Origin: Planctomycetota bacterium
Lineage (GTDB): Bacteria; Planctomycetota; Phycisphaerae; Phycisphaerales; SM1A02
Direction: 5' to 3'
NCBI GenBank assembly: GCA_027295435.1
Contig: JAPUKX010000230.1
Location: forward strand, 1 to 14,365
Length of the DNA: 14,365 nucleotides
A program made the translations under genes and the position numbers. Each line of letters begins with the position of its first letter. Within the stretch, counting starts at the first letter, position 1. This document shows positions 1 to 6,356 of this stretch, one piece after another. Below the pieces are notes generated by a model. That model worked only from the letters and a program-made list of their open reading frames with translations, was not told the origin of the DNA and made no database searches.

Positions 1-726
1 ATCCGCCTCAACCGCCCCAAAGTTCTCAACGCGCTGAATCCCCAACTCATGACGCAGCTCGCCGAGCAGATGGAAGCGTTTGACGGCGACGATGCCATTC
101 ACGTCATCGTACTCGCCGGCAGCGAACGGGCGTGGGCGGCCGGAGCGGACATCGGTGACATGGCCGAGTGCTCTACGCTTCAGATGTACCAGCGTGATCA
201 GTTCGCCATCTGGGATCGAATCAAGCGCATCAAGAAGCCGATCGTCGCCGCGGTCAGCGGGTACGCCCTCGGCGGCGGCTGCGAACTGATGATGCTTTGC
301 GATGTGGTCATCGCCTCGGAAACCGCGCAGATCGGCCAACCCGAGATCAATATCGGTGTGATGCCCGGAGCCGGTGGAACGCAACGCCTCACCCGAGCCA
401 TCGGCAAGGCCGCCGCGATGGACGTGATCCTCACCGGCCGTTTCCTGTCCGCCAAGGAGGCCCTGGCGGCAGGCCTTATCAGCCGTGTGGTGCCCAAAGA
501 ACATTACTTCAGCGAAGCGCTTCGCGTCGCACACGCAATGGCCGCAAAGGGCCCGATCGCTTTGCGGTTGGCCAAGGATGCGGTCCTGAAGGCGTTCGAG
601 ACCACACTCGCAGAAGGACTGGAATACGAACGCAAGCTCTTCTACATGCTCTTCAGCACCGAAGACCAAAGGGAAGGCATGCGGGCGTTCATGGAAAAAC
701 GCAAGCCGAAGTTCAAGGGGAAATGA
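1..726 (+). CDS. paaF: Enoyl-CoA hydratase PaaF-like, 5' partial
   Basis: Crotonase-family enoyl-CoA hydratase. By homology and context it would hydrate 2,3-dehydroadipyl-CoA to 3-hydroxyadipyl-CoA in the lower phenylacetate pathway. The frame is open to the left edge and starts in the family's N-terminal strand (IRLNRPKVLNALN), so roughly 15-20 residues are missing; 241 are visible. The oxyanion-hole region is WAAGADI (visible residues 45-51). The two catalytic glutamates of true hydratases are present: E95 in GGGCELMM and E115 in GQPEINIG. The C-terminus FMEKRKPKFKG is the usual crotonase ending. It is followed by a palindrome and then paaG, another crotonase. The paralogue paaG lacks these two glutamates, which supports a hydratase call here. 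The exact substrate within the pathway is inferred from its neighbours; a general short-chain enoyl-CoA hydratase is the alternative. Confidence 0.9.
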   Translation: MRLNRPKVLNALNPQLMTQLAEQMEAFDGDDAIHVIVLAGSERAWAAGADIGDMAECSTLQMYQRDQFAIWDRIKRIKKPIVAAVSGYALGGGCELMMLCDVVIASETAQIGQPEINIGVMPGAGGTQRLTRAIGKAAAMDVILTGRFLSAKEALAAGLISRVVPKEHYFSEALRVAHAMAAKGPIALRLAKDAVLKAFETTLAEGLEYERKLFYMLFSTEDQREGMRAFMEKRKPKFKGK

Positions 727-734
727 TTTTCGGG

Positions 735-764
735 CATAAAGCCGCGGATGCCATCCGCGTCTTT
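735..764. repeat. Palindromic repeat, copy 1 (paaF-paaG gap)
   Basis: Hairpin with arms 738-749 (AAAGCCGCGGAT) and 753-764, a 3-nt GCC loop and one mismatch (742/760). The block 735-764 matches 12783-12812 at 29 of 30 positions, so this is a dispersed repeat. It lies directly upstream of the paaG ribosome binding site (GAGGAAGG at 767-774). It could act as an mRNA-stability or attenuation hairpin; no U-run follows, so it is not a classical terminator. Confidence 0.8.
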
Positions 765-783
765 ACGAGGAAGGATTCTTACC

Positions 784-1593
784 ATGCCAGCCACCGCCAC
801 CGAATACGAAACAATCACCCTCGAAACCGCCGATCACATCTGCACGATCACACTGGCCCGCCCGGATGTGCTCAATGCATTCAACGATCAGTTGACCTTC
901 GAACTGCAAGACGCGCTGAAACAAGCCGAGCGCGACGACGATGTGCGCGTGATCGTTATCACCGGCCAGGGCAAGGCCTTCTGCTCCGGCCAGGACCTCG
1001 GCGAACTCAAGGAGCGCTACGTGCCCGGCTACGTCCCCCAGCTCGGGCCTGATCTGCGCAAGCGCTATAACCCGATCATCAAGCGCATCCGCGAGATGGA
1101 CAAGCCGGTGATCGCCGCCATCAACGGCGTGGCGGCTGGGGCCGGGTGCTCCCTCGCCCTGGCCTGTGATATGCGCATCGCTTCCGAACACGCGTCGTTC
1201 ATCGAAGTGTTCATCCACGTCGGTTTGATCCCGGATTCCGGAAGCACGTTCATGCTGCCGCGCCTCGTGGGCCTCGGCAAGGCGATGGAAATGTGTTGCA
1301 CGGGCGAGAAGGTCTCAGCTGACGAGGCGCTTCAGCTCGGATTGGTTAACAGGGTCGTTGCCGCCAATGTGTTGTCCGACGAGACGAATAGATTGGCGAG
1401 CAAGCTGGCGGGTCTCCCTTCGAGGGGACTCGCGCTGACCAAGCACCTGCTCAACCAGTCCTTCGACAACGACCTCAGCCAGCAGCTCGAAGCCGAAGCA
1501 TTCGCTCAAGAGACCGCCGGCAAAACCGAGGATCACCACGAGGGCGTCGTCGCATTCATCGAGAAGCGCAAGCCGACGTTCAAGGGCCGGTAG
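784..1593 (+). CDS. paaG: Epoxyphenylacetyl-CoA isomerase PaaG-like
   Basis: Crotonase-family isomerase of 269 aa. PaaG converts ring-1,2-epoxyphenylacetyl-CoA into oxepin-CoA and also shifts the double bond of 3,4-dehydroadipyl-CoA. The sequence shows the oxyanion-hole segment FCSGQDLGEL (67-76) and GLIPDSGST, whose D151 matches the catalytic aspartate of PaaG. The second hydratase glutamate is absent. The start at 784 is chosen because GAGGAAGG (767-774) sits 9 nt upstream and the crotonase fold begins soon after. An in-frame ATG at 748 lies inside the palindromic repeat and is unlikely. The C-terminus FIEKRKPTFKG parallels that of PaaF. The stop codon TAG (1591-1593) is followed at once by the heptad repeats of the S23 cassette. 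Confidence 0.9.
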   Translation: MPATATEYETITLETADHICTITLARPDVLNAFNDQLTFELQDALKQAERDDDVRVIVITGQGKAFCSGQDLGELKERYVPGYVPQLGPDLRKRYNPIIKRIREMDKPVIAAINGVAAGAGCSLALACDMRIASEHASFIEVFIHVGLIPDSGSTFMLPRLVGLGKAMEMCCTGEKVSADEALQLGLVNRVVAANVLSDETNRLASKLAGLPSRGLALTKHLLNQSFDNDLSQQLEAEAFAQETAGKTEDHHEGVVAFIEKRKPTFKGR

Positions 1594-1596
1594 CGA

Positions 1597-2005
1597 TCAG
1601 CAGTCAGCGATCAGCCCACTCAGGCATCGGATTGATTGACACGCCATGAAGGACTTCCGCGACCTCGTCGTTTGGCAGAAGGCGCATGATGTAGCGCTTC
1701 GGGTCTATCAATTCACGCGCCCATTTCCTACCGAGGAGAGATACGGCCTGACCGCCCAGTTGCGCCGCAGTGCCTCGTCAATCGGTGCCAACATCGCTGA
1801 AGGATGCGGAAGGGGCAGCGACGCTGATTTCAGACGCTTCCTTCACATAGCAATGGGATCCGCAAGCGAACTCGAATACCATTTGCTGCTCTCACGCGAT
1901 CTGCACTACCTCGGTGAGAACGACTATCAGTCGCTAAACGGCGCAGTCACTGAAGTGAAGCGAATGTTGACATCGTTGATCCAGAAGCTGACAGCTGATG
2001 GCTGA
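1597..2005. mobile_element. S23 cassette bounded by inverted TCAGC heptad repeats
   Basis: The left end (1597-1615) is TCAGC-AG-TCAGC-GA-TCAGC. The right end (1987-2005), read on the opposite strand, is TCAGC-CA-TCAGC-TG-TCAGC. Each end therefore has three TCAGC pentamers at exact 7-nt spacing, and the two 19-nt ends match inversely at 15 of 19 positions. They enclose just the four-helix-bundle gene and its short leader. The unit sits between paaG and paaH, which would normally be adjacent members of the pathway cluster. No transposase is visible. That this is a moving cassette is inferred from its structure and position. Confidence 0.55.
1646..2005 (+). CDS. Four-helix bundle protein (S23 / 23S rRNA-intervening-sequence family)
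   Basis: Small 119-aa protein of the four-helix-bundle family first known from ORFs in intervening sequences of 23S rRNA genes (PF05635-type). Diagnostic features are the N-terminal DLVVWQKAHDVALRVY, the RYGLTAQLRRSASSIGANIAEG segment (read in two parts, residues 32-53), FRRFLHIAMGSASELEYHL, and the final helix with VKRMLTSLIQKL. No catalytic residues are known for the family, and its role outside rRNA introns is unclear. It is probably unrelated to phenylacetate breakdown and arrived with the surrounding inverted repeats. Its last codons and TGA stop (2003-2005) lie inside the right repeat and overlap the paaH start by 8 nt. No good Shine-Dalgarno sequence precedes the ATG at 1646, so translation may depend on coupling or be weak. 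Confidence 0.88.
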   Translation: MKDFRDLVVWQKAHDVALRVYQFTRPFPTEERYGLTAQLRRSASSIGANIAEGCGRGSDADFRRFLHIAMGSASELEYHLLLSRDLHYLGENDYQSLNGAVTEVKRMLTSLIQKLTADG

Positions 2006-3233
2006 GTGCTTTCCCACCATCGGCATCATCGGGGCGGGAACCATGGGCGCAGGGATCGCCCAAGTCGCCGCGACCGCCGGCTGGACCGTGCAACTGATTG
2101 ACGTCGACGAAGCCACCGTGAGGACCGCGATCGACGGTGTCCGCCGGCGGCTCGATCGGCTGGTGGAGAAGGACCACCTCACAGCCGAGCAGCGCGACGA
2201 TATAGCCAACCGGTTGCGGGCGGCGACGGGGCCGGACAGCTTCACCTCAAGCCGGTTGGTCATCGAAGCGGTCGTCGAGGACCTCGACGCCAAGGTGAAC
2301 GCGCTGCGGTCGGTCATCCACGCCGTCTCGAACGACACGATCATCGCGACCAACACCTCGTCCCTGTCGATCAGCCGGCTTGGTCAGGCGATCGGCCAAG
2401 GCCGGCGCACGGTCGGCATGCACTTTTTCAATCCCGCCCCGCTGATGAAGCTCGTGGAGATCGTGCGAGGCGACGAGACCGACCAGGCCGTGATCGACGA
2501 CGCGGCGCGGATCGCGACCGATTGGGGCAAGACAGCCGTGCGGGCCAAGGACACGCCCGGCTTCATCGTGAACCGCGTGGCCCGGCCGTTCTATCTCGAA
2601 GCCTGGCGCATCGTCCAAGACGGGTACGCCCCCGTGGACGAGATCGACTGCATCATGCGCGACTTCGGTGGCTTCCGCATGGGGCCGTTCGAGCTGACCG
2701 ATCTCATCGGCCAGGACGTCAATGCCGCGACGTCACATTCCCTATGGGAGAGACTCGACAGGCCGTCGAGATTGAAGCCGAGCCGATTACAGATTGATCT
2801 CGTCGAACGAGGCGACCTCGGCCGAAAGACCAACCGCGGGGCCTATTCCTACGAAGGTGAAGAACTGATTCCCGCCGTGGCGTTCGACCGCAGGCCACTC
2901 GTCGCGTCGAAGAAGTTGCAAGACGCGATCCGTAGGTTCATCGACGGTGCAACCAGGCAAAGCGGCTCGGAACTGGAGCAATATGTGTTTGCCCGTATTC
3001 TCGCCGCGATCATCAACGAAGCGGGCTGGGCGCACCGGGACGGTGTGGCGAGCGAAGCGGACATCGACATCGCAATGAAACTTGGCACGAACTACCTCAA
3101 AGGCCCTTTCGAATGGGCCGAGCAGATCAGCGGCGCCCGCGTCACGGCCCTGCTTGCGGCGCTGAACGAGACCGTCGATGACGATCGCTTCTCTCCGGCG
3201 GAGTCGAGTTGGTCTGCCGTGCGCCGTATCTGA
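1998..3233 (+). CDS. paaH: 3-hydroxyacyl-CoA dehydrogenase PaaH-like
   Basis: NAD-dependent 3-hydroxyacyl-CoA dehydrogenase of 411 aa, expected to oxidise 3-hydroxyadipyl-CoA to 3-oxoadipyl-CoA. The N-terminal Rossmann domain carries GIIGAGTMGAG (GxGxxG at G12, G14, G17). The active site has S121, H142 (GMHFFNP) and E154. The first C-terminal helical domain spans about 187-285 (DTPGFIVNRV onward), and a second, shorter one covers about 316-400 (INEAGWAHRDGVASEADID). The ATG at 1998 overlaps the upstream S23 stop and is formed by the cassette's right repeat. The Rossmann strand begins at residue 7, so little room exists for another start. The last 11 residues (AESSWSAVRRI) replace the usual ending and are read out of frame from DNA resembling a thiolase gene (see 3197-3265). 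Catalytic parts look intact. Confidence 0.9.
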   Translation: MAECFPTIGIIGAGTMGAGIAQVAATAGWTVQLIDVDEATVRTAIDGVRRRLDRLVEKDHLTAEQRDDIANRLRAATGPDSFTSSRLVIEAVVEDLDAKVNALRSVIHAVSNDTIIATNTSSLSISRLGQAIGQGRRTVGMHFFNPAPLMKLVEIVRGDETDQAVIDDAARIATDWGKTAVRAKDTPGFIVNRVARPFYLEAWRIVQDGYAPVDEIDCIMRDFGGFRMGPFELTDLIGQDVNAATSHSLWERLDRPSRLKPSRLQIDLVERGDLGRKTNRGAYSYEGEELIPAVAFDRRPLVASKKLQDAIRRFIDGATRQSGSELEQYVFARILAAIINEAGWAHRDGVASEADIDIAMKLGTNYLKGPFEWAEQISGARVTALLAALNETVDDDRFSPAESSWSAVRRI

Positions 3234-3265
3234 TCGCGAAGCCGCAACCGGCCTATGACCGCACG
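3197..3265 (+). pseudogene. Thiolase (paaJ-like) gene remnant
   Basis: Read in the frame starting at 3197, this stretch encodes GGVELVCRAPYLIAKPQPAY followed by DRT. The intact thiolase downstream encodes GGTESMSRAPYVIAKPQAAY followed by DRT. At DNA level 3221-3265 matches 3658-3702 at 41 of 45 positions, and similarity fades upstream (about 13 of 20). The fragment covers only some 23 codons of a thiolase interior. It overlaps the out-of-frame 3' end of paaH, and the paaH stop TGA (3231-3233) lies within it. It is best read as the scar of a lost or duplicated thiolase copy. Confidence 0.75.
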
Positions 3266-3294
3266 ACGGCGAGGCGGATCGCTATGATTCTGCC

Positions 3295-4497
3295 ATGCGG
3301 CGAGCCGCGATTATCTCGGCCGTGCGGACACCGGTCGGCCGATACGGCGGAGCGCTGGCGGCGGTCCGCCCCGACGACCTTGCCGCGCTGGTCATCCGCG
3401 CGGTCGTTGAGCGGTCGGGGGTCGACCCCGCCGTCATCGACGACGTTTATTTCGGCGCCGCCAATCAAGCCGGCGAGGACAATCGCAACGTGGCCCGCAT
3501 GGCGGCGTTGCTGGCCGGGCTTCCCGACAGTGTGGCCGGCTGCACCGTCAACCGTTTGTGTGCCTCGGGACTGGATGCGATCAACATCGCGGCCCGGATG
3601 ATCGAAGCCGGCCACGGTGACGTCTTCATCGCCGGGGGAACCGAGTCGATGAGCCGCGCGCCGTATGTCATCGCGAAGCCACAAGCGGCCTATGACCGCA
3701 CGCCTGAAATCTACGACACCACGATCGGCTGGCGGTTTACGAATCCGAAGCTCGCCGAGATGTTCTATCCGTACTCCATGGGCGAGACGGCCGAGAACGT
3801 CGCCCGCAAATACAACATCACCCGGCGGGATCAGGATGCCTTCGCTCTGGCCAGTCAGCGGAAATGGGCTTCGGCGAAGGCTGCGTGCAAGTTCGACCAC
3901 GAGATCGTGCCGGTCGAGGTCCCACAGCGCAAGGGTGATCCGGTGGTGATCGATACCGACGAGCACCCCCGGCCGGACACGACGCTGGAGAAACTGGCCG
4001 CACTTCGCCCCGCGTTCGCCAAGGATGACAAGGGCACGGTGACGGCGGGTAACTCCTCGGGCATCAACGACGGGGCCGCGGCTCTGTTGCTGGTGGAGCG
4101 CGAAGCCGCCAAGCGGCTGGGGCTGGAGCCGATCGCCTACGTCGGCCCGTCGGCCACAGCTGGGGTGGACCCAAGTTGCATGGGCATGGGTCCGGTGCCC
4201 GCGACTCGCAAGGTTCTGCAACGGGCCCAGATCAACCTCAACGATATCAATGTCATCGAACTCAACGAAGCGTTCGCCGCCCAGGCCATCGCGTGCATCC
4301 GCGAATTGGGCCTCGATGATGCGATGGTGAACCCCAACGGCGGGGCGATCGCCATCGGCCACCCCCTGGGTTGCACCGGGGCGCGGCTGGTCACCACGCT
4401 AGTGCATGAGATGCGCAGGACCAAGGCTGCCCGAGGACTAGCTACACTGTGTGTCGGCGTGGGCCAGGGCGTAGCCACGCTGGTCGAAGGAGTGTGA
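3295..4497 (+). CDS. paaJ: Acetyl-CoA acyltransferase PaaJ-like (3-oxoadipyl-CoA thiolase)
   Basis: Degradative thiolase of 400 aa. PaaJ cleaves 3-oxo-5,6-dehydrosuberyl-CoA and 3-oxoadipyl-CoA with CoA, releasing acetyl-CoA and finally succinyl-CoA. All thiolase signatures are present: nucleophilic C89 in VNRLCASGLDA, GGTESMSRAPY, NEAFAAQA, H356 in GHPLGCTGAR and the second cysteine C386 in CVGVGQG. The length is typical. The start at 3295 (MRRAAIISAVRTPVGRYGG) fits the family N-terminus exactly, although no strong ribosome binding site precedes it. It follows paaH after 61 nt that hold a fragment of another thiolase copy. The 3' end abuts the MITE-like element, whose left inverted repeat starts 5 nt after the TGA. 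Substrate choice is inferred from paa context. Confidence 0.92.
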   Translation: MRRAAIISAVRTPVGRYGGALAAVRPDDLAALVIRAVVERSGVDPAVIDDVYFGAANQAGEDNRNVARMAALLAGLPDSVAGCTVNRLCASGLDAINIAARMIEAGHGDVFIAGGTESMSRAPYVIAKPQAAYDRTPEIYDTTIGWRFTNPKLAEMFYPYSMGETAENVARKYNITRRDQDAFALASQRKWASAKAACKFDHEIVPVEVPQRKGDPVVIDTDEHPRPDTTLEKLAALRPAFAKDDKGTVTAGNSSGINDGAAALLLVEREAAKRLGLEPIAYVGPSATAGVDPSCMGMGPVPATRKVLQRAQINLNDINVIELNEAFAAQAIACIRELGLDDAMVNPNGGAIAIGHPLGCTGARLVTTLVHEMRRTKAARGLATLCVGVGQGVATLVEGV

Positions 4498-4595
4498 AGA
4501 GCTCACCACGGAGCCACTGAGAACACAGAGGTTGGAACAATGATGGAGCTGACAAGAGACGAGGAATCGCTGGTCAGGATGGCAACTCGCATGTC

Positions 4596-4618
4596 GGATC
4601 GTCATCCTCTGACGATCC
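4596..4618. repeat. Hairpin inside the MITE-like element
   Basis: Perfect 9-bp inverted repeat: GGATCGTCA (4596-4604), loop TCCTC, TGACGATCC (4610-4618). A second, 6-bp arm pair GGTCGC / GCGACC lies at 4644-4649 and 4659-4664. No U-run follows either, so they are structural palindromes and not clear terminators. Confidence 0.55.
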
Positions 4619-4730
4619 TGGTCTGGGTTGGGGAAGTGGGCCTGGTCGCTGAGCGCTGGCGACCGTTCTTGGTGATCCTGCATCCTTGCAAGCATGGGGG
4701 TTTGGCCTGTTGCTGCTGGGGTGGGCTGGC

Positions 4731-4760
4731 ATGACAATTTCTTACGTAAGGCTACATTAT
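4731..4760 (+). promoter_or_regulatory. Candidate sigma70-like promoter with palindromic operator for paaABCD
   Basis: ATGACA (4731-4736, 5 of 6 to TTGACA) and CATTAT (4755-4760, 4 of 6 to TATAAT) are separated by 18 nt. A perfect 10-bp palindrome CTTACGTAAG (4741-4750) lies in the spacer, where a repressor could block transcription. The region is more AT-rich than its surroundings and is the only long gap before paaA, about 120 nt upstream of its start. Sigma factor consensus for this host is unknown, so this is tentative. Confidence 0.25.
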
Positions 4761-4882
4761 CGAGCGCTTCGTCTGATCAACAAACTGTCATCAAACCCTG
4801 ATTCATGATTGAATCCTCGTCTTTCTCTGTGCCCTCTGCGGCTCTGTGGTGAATTCTGAACTAGCATACGAAGGCGGACGAA

Positions 4883-5905
4883 ATGAGCGGAAGCGCGAAT
4901 GTCGGCGTACACGTCGATCACGCCCGGGACGAAGATCCGGCGAAGCTGGCCGAGTTCGAAGCCAGGATCACCGCCGGCGAACTCTTGGAGCCGGACGACT
5001 GGATGCCCCAGGCCTATCGCCAGGGCATGCTCAAGATGGCGGAGCACCATGCGAACTCCGAGATCATCGGGGCGCTGCCCGAGGGCGAATGGATCACTCG
5101 CGCTCCGAGCCTGCGACGCAAGCTAGCGCTGACGGCCAAGGTCCAGGATGAGGTCGGCCACGGCCAGATGCTCTATCGCGTCTCGCAGGACCTGGGTAAG
5201 AGTCGCGATCAGATGCTTCGCGATCTAATCACGGGCAAGACCAAGTATCACAATGTCTTCAACTACCCCGCCCCGACTTGGGGCGATATCGCCATGATCC
5301 AATGGCTCATCGACGGCGCCGCGATCCTGAACCAGAAGACGCTGGCTGACGGAGCCTATGGCCCGTATGTCCGCACCATGAAGCGGATCAACATGGAGGA
5401 AGCGTTCCACTTCAAGAGCGGTGAGGACATGGTCCTGACGTTGATGACCGGCACGAAGAGGCAGCGCCAAATGGGCCAGGAAGCCTTCGATCGGTGGTGG
5501 TATCCGGCGTTGATGTTCTTCGGCCCGCCGGACAAGCCCCACGCCGAGCGACTGCCTCCGATGCGCTGGCGGATGAAGACGGAGCGCAACGATTCGATGC
5601 GGCAACGGTTCATCAACCGCTTCGCTCCGGCCGCCATCGACCTCGGCCTGAAGATCCACGTGGTCAAGAAGGATGACAACGGCATGGTGATCGAAAAGAA
5701 ACCGGATGAGATCCTCCGCCTCGATGAGACCACCGGCGACTGGTCGTTCACCCAGCCGGATTGGGACGAGTTTTATCGAGTGATCCGCGGCAACGGCCCG
5801 TGCAACGCCAAGCGCCTCGCTTTGCGACGATTCTCATACGAACAAGGCCGATGGGTCCGCCATGCGATCCTGCGCGGTAATGCGGGATTACCCCCAGCGG
5901 CGTAA
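4883..5905 (+). CDS. paaA: 1,2-phenylacetyl-CoA epoxidase catalytic subunit PaaA
   Basis: Catalytic, ferritin-like diiron subunit of the multicomponent epoxidase that puts an oxygen atom across C1-C2 of phenylacetyl-CoA; it acts in the cytoplasm with PaaC and PaaB. The metal ligand pattern is complete: E60 (ANSEIIG), E90 and H93 (KVQDEVGHG), D144 (WLIDGAA), E173 and H176 (MEEAFHFKSG). Other family signatures are DDWMPQAYRQ, LPEGEWITRAPSLRRK and the C-terminal GNGPCNAKRLALRR. The length of 340 aa is slightly above that of the E. coli protein as I recall it, with extra residues at the N-terminus. The ATG at 4883 has AAGGCGG (4871-4877) 5 nt upstream. It is the first gene of a tight paaABCD run, with paaB beginning 5 nt after its stop. 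Reducing power must come from a PaaE-type reductase not seen here. Confidence 0.96.
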   Translation: MSGSANVGVHVDHARDEDPAKLAEFEARITAGELLEPDDWMPQAYRQGMLKMAEHHANSEIIGALPEGEWITRAPSLRRKLALTAKVQDEVGHGQMLYRVSQDLGKSRDQMLRDLITGKTKYHNVFNYPAPTWGDIAMIQWLIDGAAILNQKTLADGAYGPYVRTMKRINMEEAFHFKSGEDMVLTLMTGTKRQRQMGQEAFDRWWYPALMFFGPPDKPHAERLPPMRWRMKTERNDSMRQRFINRFAPAAIDLGLKIHVVKKDDNGMVIEKKPDEILRLDETTGDWSFTQPDWDEFYRVIRGNGPCNAKRLALRRFSYEQGRWVRHAILRGNAGLPPAA

Positions 5906-5910
5906 CTCCG

Positions 5911-6303
5911 ATGTCAAACATCCGCGAACAATCTCGCCCGTCCAATGGCGACCTGACCTCGCCGGCTGAAGGCGACCTCAAGCCTTACGTGGTCTTTACC
6001 CAGCTCAACCGAGGCGATCCGCACATCTACGCTGGGTGCGTCGATGCGGCCGATCAGCAGATGGCGCTTCAGTTTGCGCGCGAGCACTACGGTCAGGATC
6101 AGAAGTGTGTCAACATCTGGGTCGTGCCCAAGGAGGCTGTCACCGCCACCAACTACGACACCGATCTGATCTGGCGACATACCGATCAGACGTATCGCCT
6201 CGCCCGCGGCTACAGCAAGCCGGTCAAAGACAAGTGGCGGAAGCTGCGGCGGGCTGAAGACCTCAAGGAATACGAGAAAGACGACCTGAAGGAGACGTTC
6301 TAG
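5911..6303 (+). CDS. paaB: 1,2-phenylacetyl-CoA epoxidase subunit PaaB
   Basis: Small non-catalytic subunit of the phenylacetyl-CoA epoxidase, thought to bridge PaaAC units. The family core is clear: YVVFTQLNRGDPHIYAGCVD, AADQQMALQFAREHYGQ and the IWVVPKEAV strand (residues 70-78). At 130 aa it is longer than the E. coli protein (about 95 aa). The additions are a polar N-terminal tail of about 24 residues and a charged, helical C-terminus rich in Lys, Asp and Glu, ending LKEYEKDDLKETF. The start at 5911 is 5 nt after the paaA stop, so translational coupling is likely; no strong ribosome binding site of its own is present. It is followed by a short palindromic gap before paaC. The call rests on both sequence and position between paaA and paaC. 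Confidence 0.93.
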   Translation: MSNIREQSRPSNGDLTSPAEGDLKPYVVFTQLNRGDPHIYAGCVDAADQQMALQFAREHYGQDQKCVNIWVVPKEAVTATNYDTDLIWRHTDQTYRLARGYSKPVKDKWRKLRRAEDLKEYEKDDLKETF

Positions 6304-6320
6304 CAGCCATCAGCATTTAG

Positions 6321-6338
6321 CCCCCGGCTTGCCGGGGG
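6321..6338. repeat. Palindrome in the paaB-paaC gap
   Basis: Perfect inverted repeat CCCCCGGC-TT-GCCGGGGG with 8-bp arms. It occupies the place where a paaC ribosome binding site would be expected, a few bases before a TTG (6342) and 19 nt before the ATG (6357). A folded hairpin here could reduce or couple paaC translation. It resembles common dispersed GC palindromes and not a terminator, as no U-run follows. Confidence 0.7.
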
Positions 6339-6356
6339 TCCTTGCTCAAACAACGA

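Larger units (their letters stand above)
4503..4852. mobile_element. MITE-like element with 28-bp terminal inverted repeats
   Basis: This 350-bp unit fills the 385-nt gap between paaJ and paaA. Its ends, 4503-4530 and the reverse complement of 4825-4852, match at 23 of 28 positions. Both begin TCACCAC and finish CACAGAG, with internal GAG-rich near-repeats. From memory, similar TCACCACAGAG-type repeats occur in many bacterial genomes, often around small accessory genes. The interior shows no recognisable protein in any frame and no transposase, so it looks non-autonomous. It contains two hairpins (4596-4618 and 4644-4664) and a possible promoter with a palindrome (4731-4760). Confidence 0.6.

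Noticed and set aside
297..1052. Open + frame spanning the paaF-paaG junction
   Set aside because: It overlaps two clear crotonase genes in another frame and is Arg/His-rich with no domain, a frame-shift shadow.
784..1593. paaG as a second enoyl-CoA hydratase
   Set aside because: The hydratase glutamates are missing and an Asp (D151 in LIPDSG) is in the PaaG catalytic position.
1592..1615. Possible CRISPR-like direct repeats AGCGATCAGC
   Set aside because: Only two 10-nt units 4 nt apart, with no spacers; better explained as the heptad end of the S23 cassette.
3253..4362. Long - strand open frame (369 codons) opposite paaJ
   Set aside because: It is antisense to a thiolase with all catalytic motifs; long antisense frames are common in GC-rich genes, and the translation shows no recognisable domain.
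4540..4734. 64-codon ORF inside the MITE-like element
   Set aside because: No similarity that I recognise, odd Cys/Trp-rich ending, and no ribosome binding site; I cannot support it as a gene. I also looked for remnants of a GxxExxY-type gene here and saw none.
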